This document shows, in pieces, positions 47,503 through 60,837 of a stretch of 64,000 nucleotides of DNA (the first letter of the stretch is position 1; each line of letters starts with the position of its first letter). The notes under the pieces were generated by a model. The model was not told the DNA's origin. It saw only the letters and a program-made list of their open reading frames with translations, and did not search any database. Both the position numbers and the translations under genes were made by a program. The stretch comes from Cotesia glomerata (taxonomy: Eukaryota > Arthropoda > Insecta > Hymenoptera > Braconidae), in assembly GCF_020080835.1 (NCBI RefSeq), contig NC_058163.1, positions 18,937,904-19,001,903 on the forward strand. The letters run 5' to 3'.

Positions 47503-48855
47503 TGAGTAATTCACAGGAAACAAACAAGAATGAAAACGGGCTTCATGCCCAACAAGCAGCGATTGAAGCAGGCGCTGAAATGAGGAGAGCGCAAGCGCTG
47601 GAACGCCTGGAGGCTGACTAATGAGTTAAATAATCTCGTTCAGGTCAAAGTCAATATCCACAAGGAGATCAAGACCAAGGCGACTAGTGTAACTAACGCC
47701 CTTCGAAGGTTCAAAAACTGGATGAAGAATGGCGATTAGCATCGCGACGCACTCCCCGTGCTACACCGGGGCAAACCAACGAAGTTGTAGTTGTGACTGA
47801 CGAAGCAATGGATACCGGAGCCGAAGGTGACGGTGAATCGGTCATCGAAGACAAACGAGAAACTGTCACGAAGACTGGAAAAGGAAAGATCGATCCTCTC
47901 CAGACCCAACGTGCAGCCAAGTCACCAAGAAGAAGGACCTGAGACAAAGCCCTCCACAAAGAGCGACAATGCAAAGGGACGAACGGACAAAAGCGATTGC
48001 TTGGCAGAAAGTCCAGTCCAAGAAAGAACCAAAGAAGGCAAAGGAAAGAACAGCTCCCAAAGCAATTTCCGAGGAGCCCGTCCTGAACCTAAACGGAAGA
48101 AATCGCGAAAGTGGATCAGGCCAGACGCACTGATCATCCGCCCAGCTGGAGCCGGCGAAGTACGCTGAGATTTTGCGTAAAATAAAAATGATGTCCCCTG
48201 ACGAGCAGGTCCGTACTACGGTGGATAAGATCCATAAAACTAGGGCCGGAAACATGCTGGATTACGCTCTCTAGGAAGAGCTCCGATAAAAGGCCAAGCT
48301 TTACAGAAAACCATCGAGGGCATCCTACAAGAAGAGGCCAAAGTGATCTGCAAGGTCCACAGGAAGACGTCGAAATCCGAGACCTTGATGACACTACAAC
48401 CAGGGAAGACATTCAAGCCGCCTTGCAGATGGCAACCGGAGAATCCTGCGAGGTATCGCTAGAGGCAATTAAGATCCGAAAGGCCTACAGAGGTACCCAG
48501 AACTGCCGTAGTGACTCTACCAGCAGCTGCAGCGCAGAAGATATTGAAGGAAGCGGTAAAATCCGTATCGGCTGGGTAAACTGCCGAAGTAGAGCCACGA
48601 GAGGACCAACCCAGTGTTTCAAGCGCTGGCACGTCGGGCATGAGGGATTTCAGTGCAAAAGTAGGGGAGACCGATCTAAGCTTTGCATCAGCTGCGGACG
48701 AAGAGGGGCACAAGATCGCTGGTTGTAGAATCCAGCCAAATGTGCATTATGCGCTGAAAACCAAAGCGCAGAGAACTCTGCCCACTACGCCGGCAACCAC
48801 AAATGCCCGGTATTCCAAAGAGGCGCTTCAGAGGTTAATAAACAAAAGAACATGA
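47503..48855 (+). pseudogene. R1-6 ORF1 pseudogene (gag-like)
   Basis: The ATG at 47503 aligns with the preferred start of R1-1 ORF1 (MSNSQETNKNENG); the upstream ATG frame is closed here by a TAA, which is why the internal start is preferred for the family. Several frameshifts follow (for example near 47620, 47710, 48160 and 48260), so only fragments such as EPKRKKSRKWIRPDALIIRP (48085-48144) are readable. Knuckle one (CFKRWHVGHEGFQC) has lost a Cys and knuckle two is shifted. The frame ends TGA at 48853-48855, overlapping the ORF2 ATG. Confidence 0.85.
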
Positions 48856-50205
48856 AGATACTGCAGCTCAACCTCAATCATTGTGAGGCTGCACATGACT
48901 TGCTTCTGCAGACAGTGCGTGAACTAGGGCCTGACCTTGTACTAATAGCTGAGCCATATAAATGCCTTAAAGGCAAATTATGGGAAACGGACACGACCAC
49001 TAGGGCCGTCATTTGGTCCTGTGGCAAGCTCCCATTCCAGAGCGTAGTTAATAATTGCAATGCCGGCTTTGTAGCAGTATCAGTAGATGGCTAAAGATCC
49101 CAAGAAATATTAAACTTGTAGCGTATGCGGACGACGTGGCCGTAGTGATTGTCGCTAAACACCTGGACGAGATTCACCACATGTTTGATCTAGCATTCCA
49201 GCAAGTAAACCAGTGGATGGACACAATGAATCTTCAACTGGCGAAACATAATACTGAGGCAGTGCTTATTACCAACAGGAAAGGTGTTAGAGACCATCAA
49301 TCTTAGAGTCGGCGAACTTTTGAGAAATCACATCACAACCTTATATCCGATATTTTGGGGGGATGCTTGATGCCCGTCTCAACTTTAAACAGCAAGTGGA
49401 ACACGTCAGTGCCAAAGCGTCAGTAGTAAGGGCAAGCCTCGCACGATTGATGCCTAACGTCGGAGGCCCAAAGCAGAGCAGGAGACTATTGTTGGCAACT
49501 GTAGTCACATCAGTGCTTACGTACGGAATATCCATTTGGGCCGATGCGCTAGAATTACAAGAAGCATGGAGAAAGGCTGGACCAGTATATCGCCTGAGTG
49601 CCCTAAGAGTAGCTTGCGCCTTCCGCACAATATCTGAGGAAGCAGTGTGCGTAATTTCTGGAACTCTACCTCTCTCAGAGTCCTAGCTGAAGAAAGAAGG
49701 AACAGCTTTACCAACGAAAAGAGGTCAACAACACTGAGCGGAGAAGAACTCAGAACGGAACAAAGACAGCACAGCATCGCACGATGGCAATCTCAGTGGG
49801 ATGCCGCCGAGAGAAGGGTAGATGGGACGCATCGTCTCATACCAAAAGATCGACATTTGGCTGAACCGGGAAACACGGAGAGGTCAACTACTACCTAACG
49901 CAGATGTTGTCAGGACATGGCTGTTTTCGGGCTTATCTTCACCGCTTTAGGGCATGACGATTCTCCGGAGTGCCCGTCCTGCCCTGGAGTCACTGAAGAT
50001 GCGGAGCACGTTTTTTCGAGTGCTCGCGTTTTAATCCCAACGTGAGGAGCTGGAGAGGATCTTGAAGAGGAGAAGTCAACCAGAGTCAGTCGTAGAAGCA
50101 ATGCTGTCTTCAGAAGCTGCCTGGAATGCAACGAACACTTTTGTCACAGAAGTGCTTACAGAGCTGCGTTCCATCGAGAGAAAAAAGAGCAAAGACAGAA
50201 TCTAG
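48852..50205 (+). pseudogene. R1-6 ORF2 pseudogene (endonuclease start joined to RT end)
   Basis: The ATG at 48852 opens 80 codons of the endonuclease N-terminus (LNLNHCEAAHDLL, IAEPYK). The sequence then jumps at about 49090 to IKLVAYADDVAVVI, deleting the rest of the endonuclease and the RT up to motif C. Downstream parts (VEHVSAKAS, TYGISIWADAL, zinc motif CPSCPGV) are split by frameshifts near 49290, 49350, 49680 and 49900. The natural stop is TAG at 50203-50205. Inactive. Confidence 0.87.
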
Positions 50206-50441
50206 AAGGAAGAAATAACATCTTAGCCACCAGAAGGAAGAGCGGCAGCTAATTCCTCCCCCCGCGAAGAAATGCCTTACGGCGGTACCATGGGGATCAG
50301 AGGATAGAAGAGAAAGGGGTTTGGGGATTAGTGGGTAGGGGCGTTAGCGTCGAGAGTTAGTATGACGCTGCGTCGAGTCGGCACATATCCAGGCCAAACA
50401 ACTATGCCTAGAATCCGTAAAAGGATTCCCCTAAAAGGAAA

Positions 50442-50445
<4 letters not shown>

Positions 50446-50497
<52 letters not shown>
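50446..50497. repeat. (AC)26 tract beyond R1-6
   Basis: AC run between the R1-6 tail and the left part of element A8. Confidence 0.95.
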
Positions 50498-50501
<4 letters not shown>

Positions 50502-50650
50502 GACATAGTGACACCCTCGCGGGAATAGTCAGGGAAGGTTCCTAGGACCTCAAAACGTCGAGATCTGATGAAAACTCGATTTTCGAAAAACGGAGTAAAA
50601 CCAATAACTTCCCGATTTTTGAAAATTTTCAATTTTCTTAGCGGGAAGTT

Positions 50651-52457
50651 AAAAATGTTGGTTCAAAAATTACTCCATAAGTGATGCTTAAAATGCATCT
50701 TGAGAATGGTTTCCACACCTGGAAATTTTTCAGTGTATTGTTTTATGCAATAAGCCTAGTTGGAAAAAAAATTTTCTTTTTGATATGAATCGTTAGTGTA
50801 AGACACTCTCATACCAATTTTCAAAAATCAGTGCTGCGTTAAATAGCATCATATTGGCATTAATTTTTTTCCTTTGAAATTTATATCATCGCATATCAAT
50901 TTCATTATTATTTTACTCAATTGACTTGAAAGTTTTTAATATGCTTGTTTTGTACGGAAAATTGTGAATAAATAATACATCAAGACATTGAAAAAATTAC
51001 GATTTACTGTAATTTAGCGAAATAAAACATCTCTGTAGACATTAAATTTTGAGATCTTCTACTGAGTGTTATTAATGTTTGAGAATTGCACCTCGAAATC
51101 AATTAGTTCCGTTCATTCTTCCGTTAATTATGTTGTTTGCCTTTGTCACATAACTTAAATATTTCAGAAATATTGAGGAGACATAAAAGCATACTGCAAG
51201 GGTGTATAAAATACTCAACTGTTCTACGGTGTTAAATCCCATAGACTTTGAATTTCGTAAGAATGATGTTCATGTCTCATAAATATTCGTCAAGAATGGT
51301 TCGAAAGTTAGACCTAGACGATTTTCAATGAAAAATTTTATTCACAGAAGAATTTTCATGTCCTAAAATTCCAGGTGAATGTAAAAAATTTTGAACAGTT
51401 TTTGACGAAATTGCGGAACTCATAAATGATAACTTTTGAAACAATGTAAAAAGTGATTATCTAAAAATTAATGATTTTCTTAAAATAATACTCATCAATT
51501 GTAAATTCTTAAACACATATTGTACTCATTGTGATTTTGTTTTATCTTTTTTTTAAGTTACGCATTAATATTTAATCATTTATTTTTAAATTGAAACCCG
51601 CAAATTTTGATAATTGAAATACGTGGTTACAAAAAAAGATACTCGATTCGAATTATCAGGTTTTTCACTTACTGAGAGTTGAAGTTAGGAAAGTTTAAAA
51701 AATGTAAATTTTGATTTAACGAGGTTTTTTTTCGTGCTTTAGAATTTTATTTAAACAAATTTTTACATTGGAGTTTTGATAAAATCGAGAAGCCATTGTT
51801 AGGAGACAATGTAATTCGAACTTGATAAAATACATTGATTTGACATCGGAGCGAATTAATAAAAGGAGATAAATTGAAAAAAAAATGAAATTTAATGACG
51901 TGTATCGATGTTTCGTGCTTAATTAAAGGAAGAAACATCAATAGTATAGCATACATTAAAGGAGTTTCCAGAGGTGAAAAAAATTTTTTAAATGTTGTGC
52001 CGGAAGCCGCACCGAGGCATCGGCGTAACGTTATATTTCGATCTCCCATTCACGGGGCCGCTCCGTTTAGTTTCGATTTGCCGCTTCGTTACGAGCTCGA
52101 GATGTACACGATGAGATAGGATTGTTACACTAACGTCCAGACGTTCTCTCTCTCCTTTTCCTCTCTACAAGCTTCTTTCCGTTCCTTACTATCTTTATTT
52201 CTTTGTTTCTCGCTTTCTTCCCTTATGCTGGTACAATTTTCATCTTTTTCTTCTTTTTTATTTTCTCTTTATCGTTTATTTTATACATCTTTCACATTCT
52301 TACACAAAATGCTACATTACACAGGACAGTGCCATTAAATCTTTCTTCTATGCTTTTTCCCGTACCACCACTTTATATAAAGTCTTTCGTCATACAAATA
52401 AATCTTAATTTCTCACTATGAATAATCTTATTAAATTTTTAACTTCTTGCTAAGAAA
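50651..52457. other. AT-rich stretch, no gene seen
   Basis: No supported gene. A more GC-rich patch at about 51990-52140 (GGAAGCCGCACCGAGGC, CGGGGCCGCTCCG) stands out but has no convincing frame. At 52440, AACTTCTTGCTAAGAAAAT is an element A left end cut off after 20 bases by the right end of A9. Confidence 0.55.
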
Positions 52458-53365
<908 letters not shown>

Positions 53366-53396
53366 TCGAGTTTTTATCATATCTGGATGTTTCGGG

Positions 53397-56300
53397 TAGG
53401 GCTTTACACGAGACGAGAGTAGGCGAGAATACTAAAAATCTCGTCTCGGTCTCGTAAATTCCGAAAAAATTAAGTCTCGTTCAAGTCTCGGTCTCGTCTC
53501 GTTACTAGTTGTCTCGTCTCGGTCTCGTCTCGTTACCAGTTGTCTCGTCTTGTCTCGCCTAGTTCTAAATATTAAGAACAAATATCATATGAAATGAAAA
53601 ATAAATAATAAATTATTTTTTTAAACTATAATTAACACGTTCTTTATACAACAATATTTTTACACATACATAAATTATTTAAGTTTTGACATTCTTAATT
53701 TTATCTTGTAAATTACACGATGACCAAGAATTCAAACATAATAACGCTTGCATCACATCATCTTTCAATGATGTACGTGATTTTGTCATGATCATACCTG
53801 CTGTAGAAAATAGTCGTTCAACAGGTACGGATGTAGCCATTATACTAAATAAATCTTTTGACATCTTGGAAAGGGTAGGAAAAGCTTTTTCATGCACTTT
53901 CCACCACTCCAAAATATTTGTGTTTCTATCTTCTCTTTCTAATCGTAAATACTCTTCAAACTCAGCTTTTCAATGTTTCGAAGTTTCTGTCGAAGTTTTA
54001 TATAGGCTATTAATATCAATACATTTTTTAATAAAATCGTTCCAGCTTTCAATGACAACGCTCTCAGTTGGTTGATTATTGAGGGTGTTTTTAGCGTATT
54101 TTTTATAACACTCTTCGAAACATAGGATAGCTTCATTCTTCATTTCTTTACCCCAATCAGTTTTGTCGAATATTTCGACCTTATGCCGAGGATCTAAAAT
54201 TAAACTTGAACAATAAACCCAATTGGTTTTCCTGTAATGCTTTAACATCTTATCTCTAGATGCTTGAAAAGCAATTAATAAAGTTTCATCAACAACAGTG
54301 CGATTTGCTTTATTGCCTAACTCAAAAATTGTCGAATCAATATCTGAGATAATTATGTTAAAAGCAACAACAACAATTGGTAGCGTCACGTATTTTTCAC
54401 CACAGATTGCTTCCGAAACTATTTTGAAATTTTTTAAAAATATACATATTTGTTCAAGTAATAACCACTCATTTTCATTTAGTCTTAACATACTTATACT
54501 TTTATTATTTTCGTGACTCAACCAGAATAAATTTAAACTATTTTTTAAACTAATTCCTACTTCAATCATATCATGAGTGCTATTCTATCTTGTCTTAACA
54601 TCCAAAATAGGTTTAATATATTTTGTTTTTGTGATGTTACAAAAATCAATTAATTTATTTTGTAATTGCTCAGACTTTCTTATTTTAATGAAAGTACTGC
54701 GCAATTTATAAATAGCGGATGATGAACTGAAATCAATTGAAGTCATTTCAAACAATTCGTCTTCATCTAAAACGTCATGATTGAGTTCTTCATCATTAAC
54801 ATTTTCTACTTTAGAGATTAAACTGTACAGAATATCACTCTCAGATTCAAGAAAGTCTACTTTTAACATTTTCATAATATCTTGAACACCGAGATTCAAA
54901 ATATGGGCAAAACAACGAAAATGTTGATTGATATGATCAAAAAATTGGTCATTTTCTGCCATCAAAACATTTAATTCACTCATAAATGTAGTGTTTGCCG
55001 CTGCATTATCAAGGGTTATTCCTTGAATCTTATTCTCTAACGCGTATTCTTTAATGCATTTAAAAAAAACTTTTGCGATATCTTTTCCGCTATGTCGACC
55101 ACAAGAAGGTATAAAATCTAAAGCTAAAGATTGTAGCTGCCAATTATCATCGATGAAGTGAATAGTTACGCCGTAATATGACCTGATGTTCATCGAAGTC
55201 CAGCCATCTACGGTAAATAAAAATTTAGAACAGTTATTATTCAAAATTTCCTTTACTCTCACTCGTTGAATGTGAAAATGCTCCATCACCATTCGCCGAG
55301 CACAATTAAGTCTGGGGACACTGATGTTGGGATTCAAAATATGAGAAAAATTTTGAGTGTCGTCGTCATCGAAAAAACTCAAGGCCAACTTTTTCTTCGC
55401 CATCCACTCTGCAATTAAAGCCTCATAATTCTTCGATGATAATTTATTCTAAAACATAAAATTCCTTTATGTTTATACAACTCTACTAAAATTTTCGACT
55501 AAAAATAGTGAATATAATATGTGGATCATTTCACACCAAATCACGAAATCTTAAAAATTGTATAGTGATAAGTATGAAAATTAAATTTTTTTCCATAAAA
55601 AATGTCGCTCTTCAAAGAAAGTCAAAATTTAAGTTAAAAGTCAAGAAAAAACGGTGAAAAAAAAATTTTTTGGTTCTTATTTTATTTTATTATTTTTTTT
55701 TTTTTTTTCAAAATCTACACTTCTAAACGAAAAAAATAGCCGCTGGCAAAGAGAGGTAACGATAATTAAATCAGAAGTTATGAATTTTTCAAAATTACTA
55801 TGCCGTTGTTTTTTTACAATTTTTAAAAATTTATATTTTCGGAGCTTTTGAAAATTAACGGCTCATAATGTCATAATTTAGGGGTAGGCGTCTTTTGAAA
55901 CGTATAAAAAAAAAATTTAATTGAATAAAAAAATACAATTTTTAAAATGTGGTAATTTGGCGTTGAATTGTTACCCATATGTATCTGCGAATTGAATTTA
56001 CATTTTTTACTACAAACCCAAAGCAATTAAGACAATTTTATGTCGACATGCGTATATAATGTTTTAACACACACTTAAAGAAATTACATTTTACATAATT
56101 AATTGAATACGTTGAAAAAATGTTTCTAATTGTTCACTATTAGAGCGGTTTGAGATTGATGTAAAATTAAATTACCTGTTCAGAAAACATATCAGTCAAT
56201 TTTTTTTTGCGCTGATGACACAGATTTTTGAATCGAAGTTGAGTTTCCATAAACTTCTTCATAGGCTTTTGAATGAGCCGTCAGTAAATGCCTCTTCATA

Positions 56301-57773
56301 CCGGTAGAGTTGTTATCTTTTCGGCTAATAATTTTTATCTTTTTTGATTTTTCACACACTAAACATATTGCTTTTTTCTCACCTCTAATTGTTTCAAGTT
56401 TGAAAAAATTTTCGAATTTTGAAGTTTTTTTTTTTAGGTGGTTGATCAACAGTTTCACTTTCACTTATTTCATCTTCACTTTCATTTGATCTTTGCCTCT
56501 TATTTGGGTTATTATCACTAACAATCACACTTGTCGACATTTTATTGTATCTGAAGTCGGAAAATTGTAGATCTTTACTGTTCAAAAGTTTTTGTAAAAC
56601 TGATGAACAACTCTTTAGAGAATTTCTCTGATCCACATAATGTTGTCAACATGAACAATTTTTCGTCACGCAGTTTAGCATAAATTTTATTTTTACGTAA
56701 TACTTGAAACATTTTTTTTGCATCTAACTTTGTTACCAAATACTTGAGTATTTGACCAGTTCTATGATATATACTCCCACAGATGTATACAATAATTGTT
56801 CAAATCTTTACTACAAGAGGTACAGGAAAAAACAAAAAATTTCTCCAGATGTCCAAATAGAGACTAAACTTTCAAAACATCGCTATAGAGGCAATAAAAG
56901 TTGTCCGTTAAGTACTGAATTTATAATGAGATTAGTTTTTATATTTGTAAATTCTATTTTTCTCGAAAAATAACGTTAATTATCGCAAATTTGTAACAAA
57001 TATAATCATCAATATTTTTTTGAAATATTATATAGACAAAACACATTGGTGATTATAATGGAAACTCTTTATATTTAATTGTGTTATATAGGTGTTGAAA
57101 AAGGACGAGTCAAATATAAGAAAAGTTTACTGTATGTCTGTAATAAATAAGAGGATCTTCCAGGTAGAAAATTTCGAGTAAAAAAAAAACTCCTTTAATA
57201 GTACACACATCTATGACTCTCTCGCTTGTAGACACATTCACAAGCGAGAGTACAAGTGAACCAATTGATATTTTAAAAGGAATCATTCAAATCTAAAATG
57301 TAAAAATCTGCAAAAATAAGTAGTTATGATAAGTGATACTGATAAATAACTATTAGAAGAGAACAAGTTGAAGTAAAAATATGAAAAAATCATACTCAGC
57401 TAAGGATACCATGATGTTTTGTATTGACAAACTACGATATAGAATATAAATATTAATACGTATACTTCAAAAATTAGAGTTTCAACTTTGAGTTTTTTTT
57501 TTTTAAAGTTACAAAAAACTTTTTCACAGATGGTCTCCAGATTTTATAGTTTGTAAAATTTATTGTTCTCTATGTAGATCTTTTCTAATTTTTCTAATAA
57601 AAACTTCATAAAAAAAATTTTACGAGACCAAGAACGAAACTCTTGGGTTGCGCTATATGTGGTGTCGGTATCACCGAGAATATTTTCAAAAAGGTCTCGT
57701 CTCATCTCGTCTCGCTTTTTCGAGACGAGAACGAGACGAGACGAGAAAATTCTCGCTCTCGTGTGAAGCCCTA
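53397..57773 (-). mobile_element. hAT transposon, 4377 bp, with 8-bp duplication
   Basis: The termini TAGGGCTTTACACGAGA and the complement of TAGGGCTTCACACGAGA are flanked by GTTTCGGG on both sides (53389-53396 and 57774-57781). Subterminal clusters of TCTCGTCTCG repeats lie at 53411-53570 and 57690-57765, the kind of array bound by hAT transposases. The interior encodes a BED-finger hAT transposase on the minus strand. Non-coding flanks of the element are AT-rich. Confidence 0.96.
53679..56540 (-). pseudogene. hAT transposase with BED zinc finger, two exons, broken by stops and slippage
   Basis: Exon 1 starts at the ATG at 56540 (MSTSVIVSDNNPNKRQRS). An acidic leader is followed by a BED finger (CLVCEKSK...HLLTAH), but changes in poly-A runs at 56425-56435 and 56200-56208 shift the frame. 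A 727-bp intron (56175-55449, CAG|GTAATT to TTTTAG|AATAAA) precedes exon 2, one frame from 55448 to 53679 (about 590 codons) with only two nonsense codons: TAG at 54585-54587, where hAT proteins usually have Trp in TRWNS, and TGA at 53970-53972. Exon 2 holds the RNase-H-like fold (D in TVDGWTS, D in TLDNAAAN, then RCFAHILNL) and the C-terminal dimerisation region (SVPVERLFSTAG). Few lesions, so recently inactivated. Confidence 0.93.
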
Positions 57774-57803
57774 GTTTCGGGATCCTAGAGAGTTAGTCTG
57801 ACT

Positions 57804-57835
<32 letters not shown>

Positions 57836-58270
57836 CTTACAAAAAAATCTTAATTTTTTTTGTAAATTTACACTGAATCAGCCCGATAAAATTTTGAAAA
57901 AATCTTGAAAAATTCGAGTTTTTTAATTTCCAAAAATTGTTTTGTTTTTTTTTTGGAATTAGTTCAAAACTTCTTTTTTAATCAATTCTATGATCTAATT
58001 AGCACTTCATCCGAAAAAAAAAAAAAAAAAAACTTCGATTACCGCAAACCATATCAAAATCAGTTGATTTATTTGAGAAATTTGCTCGAAGAGCTCCAAA
58101 GTGTATACAAGGTCTATTTTTGGAGCCTGAAAAGCCCAAAATAGCTGAACAATCATTTTTTCGAGCCCGAAAAACTCAAAAACGTCATAATGTATGGAGT
58201 TTGGAGCGCTTTACATTTGAAATAAGCGAAAAGTTGCAGAGATGGCCTGTAGGGTCAACCGTTTTACTAA

Positions 58271-58949
58271 TTTTATTTCTCAGTATTCTTTGAAGTAATT
58301 CAATTCCATACTCAATAATTTTTTTTTAAATTATAACATAGCAGTGATAATAGAACGAAATTATAAGTATTTATAAGAAAATCGAACCTTGAATTTTCGA
58401 TAAGTGAAGACGTTTTCATTTTTATTTTTGGTATACTCTTGCTTTCATACTTTAGCAGTAGTGCTTTGGTAATAAGTTAGCAATAATATTTTCACAATAT
58501 CTCTCTTCCATGAATTGGATGTTATTTCATGATATTTTATTGCTTCTTATACCCGAAGAGCTACGCTTTACTCATGAATCTACGGTTAAAGTGGTCTATA
58601 AGGAAAGGATGAGAGTCCCAACCCTCGTTTTATCATCTTGCGACTTCCGTCGAGGAAATTTACTTCAAGAACTCATTATTGAATGGTTTATTCTACTTTA
58701 ACCACTTGTTAATTTAACTCACCTGTTACTAACTTAAATTATGAGTTATTTTTTTTTTTCTGTTGACGTAAATCCACTAAAAATTTTAGAAATTTATTAC
58801 GATAATATTTGGTTACAATTACTCATTCCGCTATCAAAATTAGTAATTACGTCGATTTTGGTTAGGGCACCACTGAATACATTTGCTGTTAACAAACTCA
58901 ATTTTTTTTTCCCAATCAACGCATATACAACATTCATTAAAAAAAAAAA
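58271..58949. other. AT-rich spacer, no gene seen
   Basis: Two short frames (58510-58701 and 58741-58953) have no recognisable domain. Nothing else supported. Confidence 0.6.
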
Positions 58950-59773
<824 letters not shown>

Positions 59774-60800
59774 AAAAATTCTGTAAAAATTTGAGCCCTT
59801 AATATCAACTTGAAGAACTCCATCACCGAATTTGAAGATTTACCATTGATTTAACATGGAAAAATGATTTTTTAACCTTTATTTCTCCTGCAAACTATGT
59901 AGAACATTATTTTTCGGAAAAACCATCACTGATCCTTTTTCAGTATTAAATTCTGTAAAAAAAAGCTCTCAGGGTCCAGTCTCTAACGTCAACCCTCGAG
60001 TTTTTATTTGCGTTAAAAAATATTGATTTTTTGAAATTTCGATTTTTTCCATTTAATGTTTAAAATTTTGATCTCCGACCATAAAGTTTGAGGAAATTTT
60101 AGTAAATCGTTCAGTGTTTCACAAATCTGTGCCAAGAAAATTTTTTGCTTCACTTTTAGCTCCAACATTGTGAGGTTTGCAATATCTATTTTAATGATTA
60201 TTAGCTGTACAAAAATTTTAAAATCTATCAACAAAATTTCTTTATAACAGTCAACAAAACGCTGTATTTACGCTTCAATCTTTCAATTTTATTATTTTTT
60301 TTTCATTTAATATAGGGGAGGGTGGGGGACGGCGGCCCACCTGGGGCACAACGGCCCATCTCAAAAATTAGGTAAAAATTTATTTTTTCATTTTCTGTAA
60401 AATTATGACCTCTATGATGTTTTTATGATATTTTGGGCCAATACAGGGTGATTCAGAATTACCTTTACAGCGAAAATATTAGGATAGAGGAGACAATTTT
60501 GAGCAGAAAACTCCTAAGTCGTGATTGAAAATTTTGAGTGGTTGCGGAGTTATTCAAAATTTTAGTTGACCAATCAGATGCGAGATTTAGCATTTAAAAA
60601 AAAAGCAAAAGAATAAATAATAAATTTAGCTGCGTTGCGACTTCCAACTTCAAGCTTTACTTTTGTTTTTTTATTTTTTTAAATAATTCTAATTTTAAAG
60701 AATTCAAGCGAATGTAACCTTCAAAATAAAATTAATTTTTTAATTAAAAAAATAATTTTAAAATTCTAGAAAGTAATTAAATAAATTGACAATGTAAAAA
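59774..60800. other. AT-rich stretch with an orphan transposon end
   Basis: No gene. At 60311-60355 TATAGGGGAGGGTGGGGGAC followed by GGGGCACAACGGCCCATC resembles a pogo/jerky-type terminus. At about 60444 ACAGGGTGATTCAGAATTACC resembles the end of another DNA transposon. Neither has a visible partner end. Confidence 0.5.
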
Positions 60801-60837
60801 ATAAATTGATTCGATGTTTACGATTGAGCAGACGAAT

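Larger units (their letters stand above)
46972..50445 (+). mobile_element. R1-6: R1-clade copy with both ends, internally deleted and decayed
   Basis: The 5' end TCGGGGCAGAAGAGATACTG matches R1-1 and R1-2. The 3' UTR ends in a short C/A tail against AC repeats. About 1.6 kb of ORF2 is missing at the junction near 49090, and many single-base indels break both ORFs. Confidence 0.93.
45070..50650 (-). mobile_element. Element A copy A8, interrupted by a MITE and two R1 copies
   Basis: Minus orientation. The right end begins TTAGGAAAACGGTTGATCC at 45070, with a 154-bp MITE at 45091. GAGCTC modules lie at 45299-45400, and the conserved blocks lead to an AC tract at 45911-45990. After R1-5 and R1-6 the AC tract resumes (50446-50497), followed by GGGAATAGTCAGGGA, ACCAATAACTTCCCG and the terminal GCGGGAAGTT at 50650. 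Both element A ends are present, so the two retrotransposons lie inside a single copy. Confidence 0.92.
53366..58270 (+). mobile_element. Element A copy A10, diverged, split by hAT
   Basis: Plus orientation. 53366-53396 (GAGTTTTTATCATATCTGG) continues after the hAT at 57782 (ATCCTAGAGAGTTAGTCTG, then TG at 57806-57834), and a decayed right part ends AAAGTTGCAGAGATGGCC and GTTTTACTAA at 58270. It is much more diverged than the other copies. It lies head to head with A9, both lacking the end hairpin. Confidence 0.78.
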
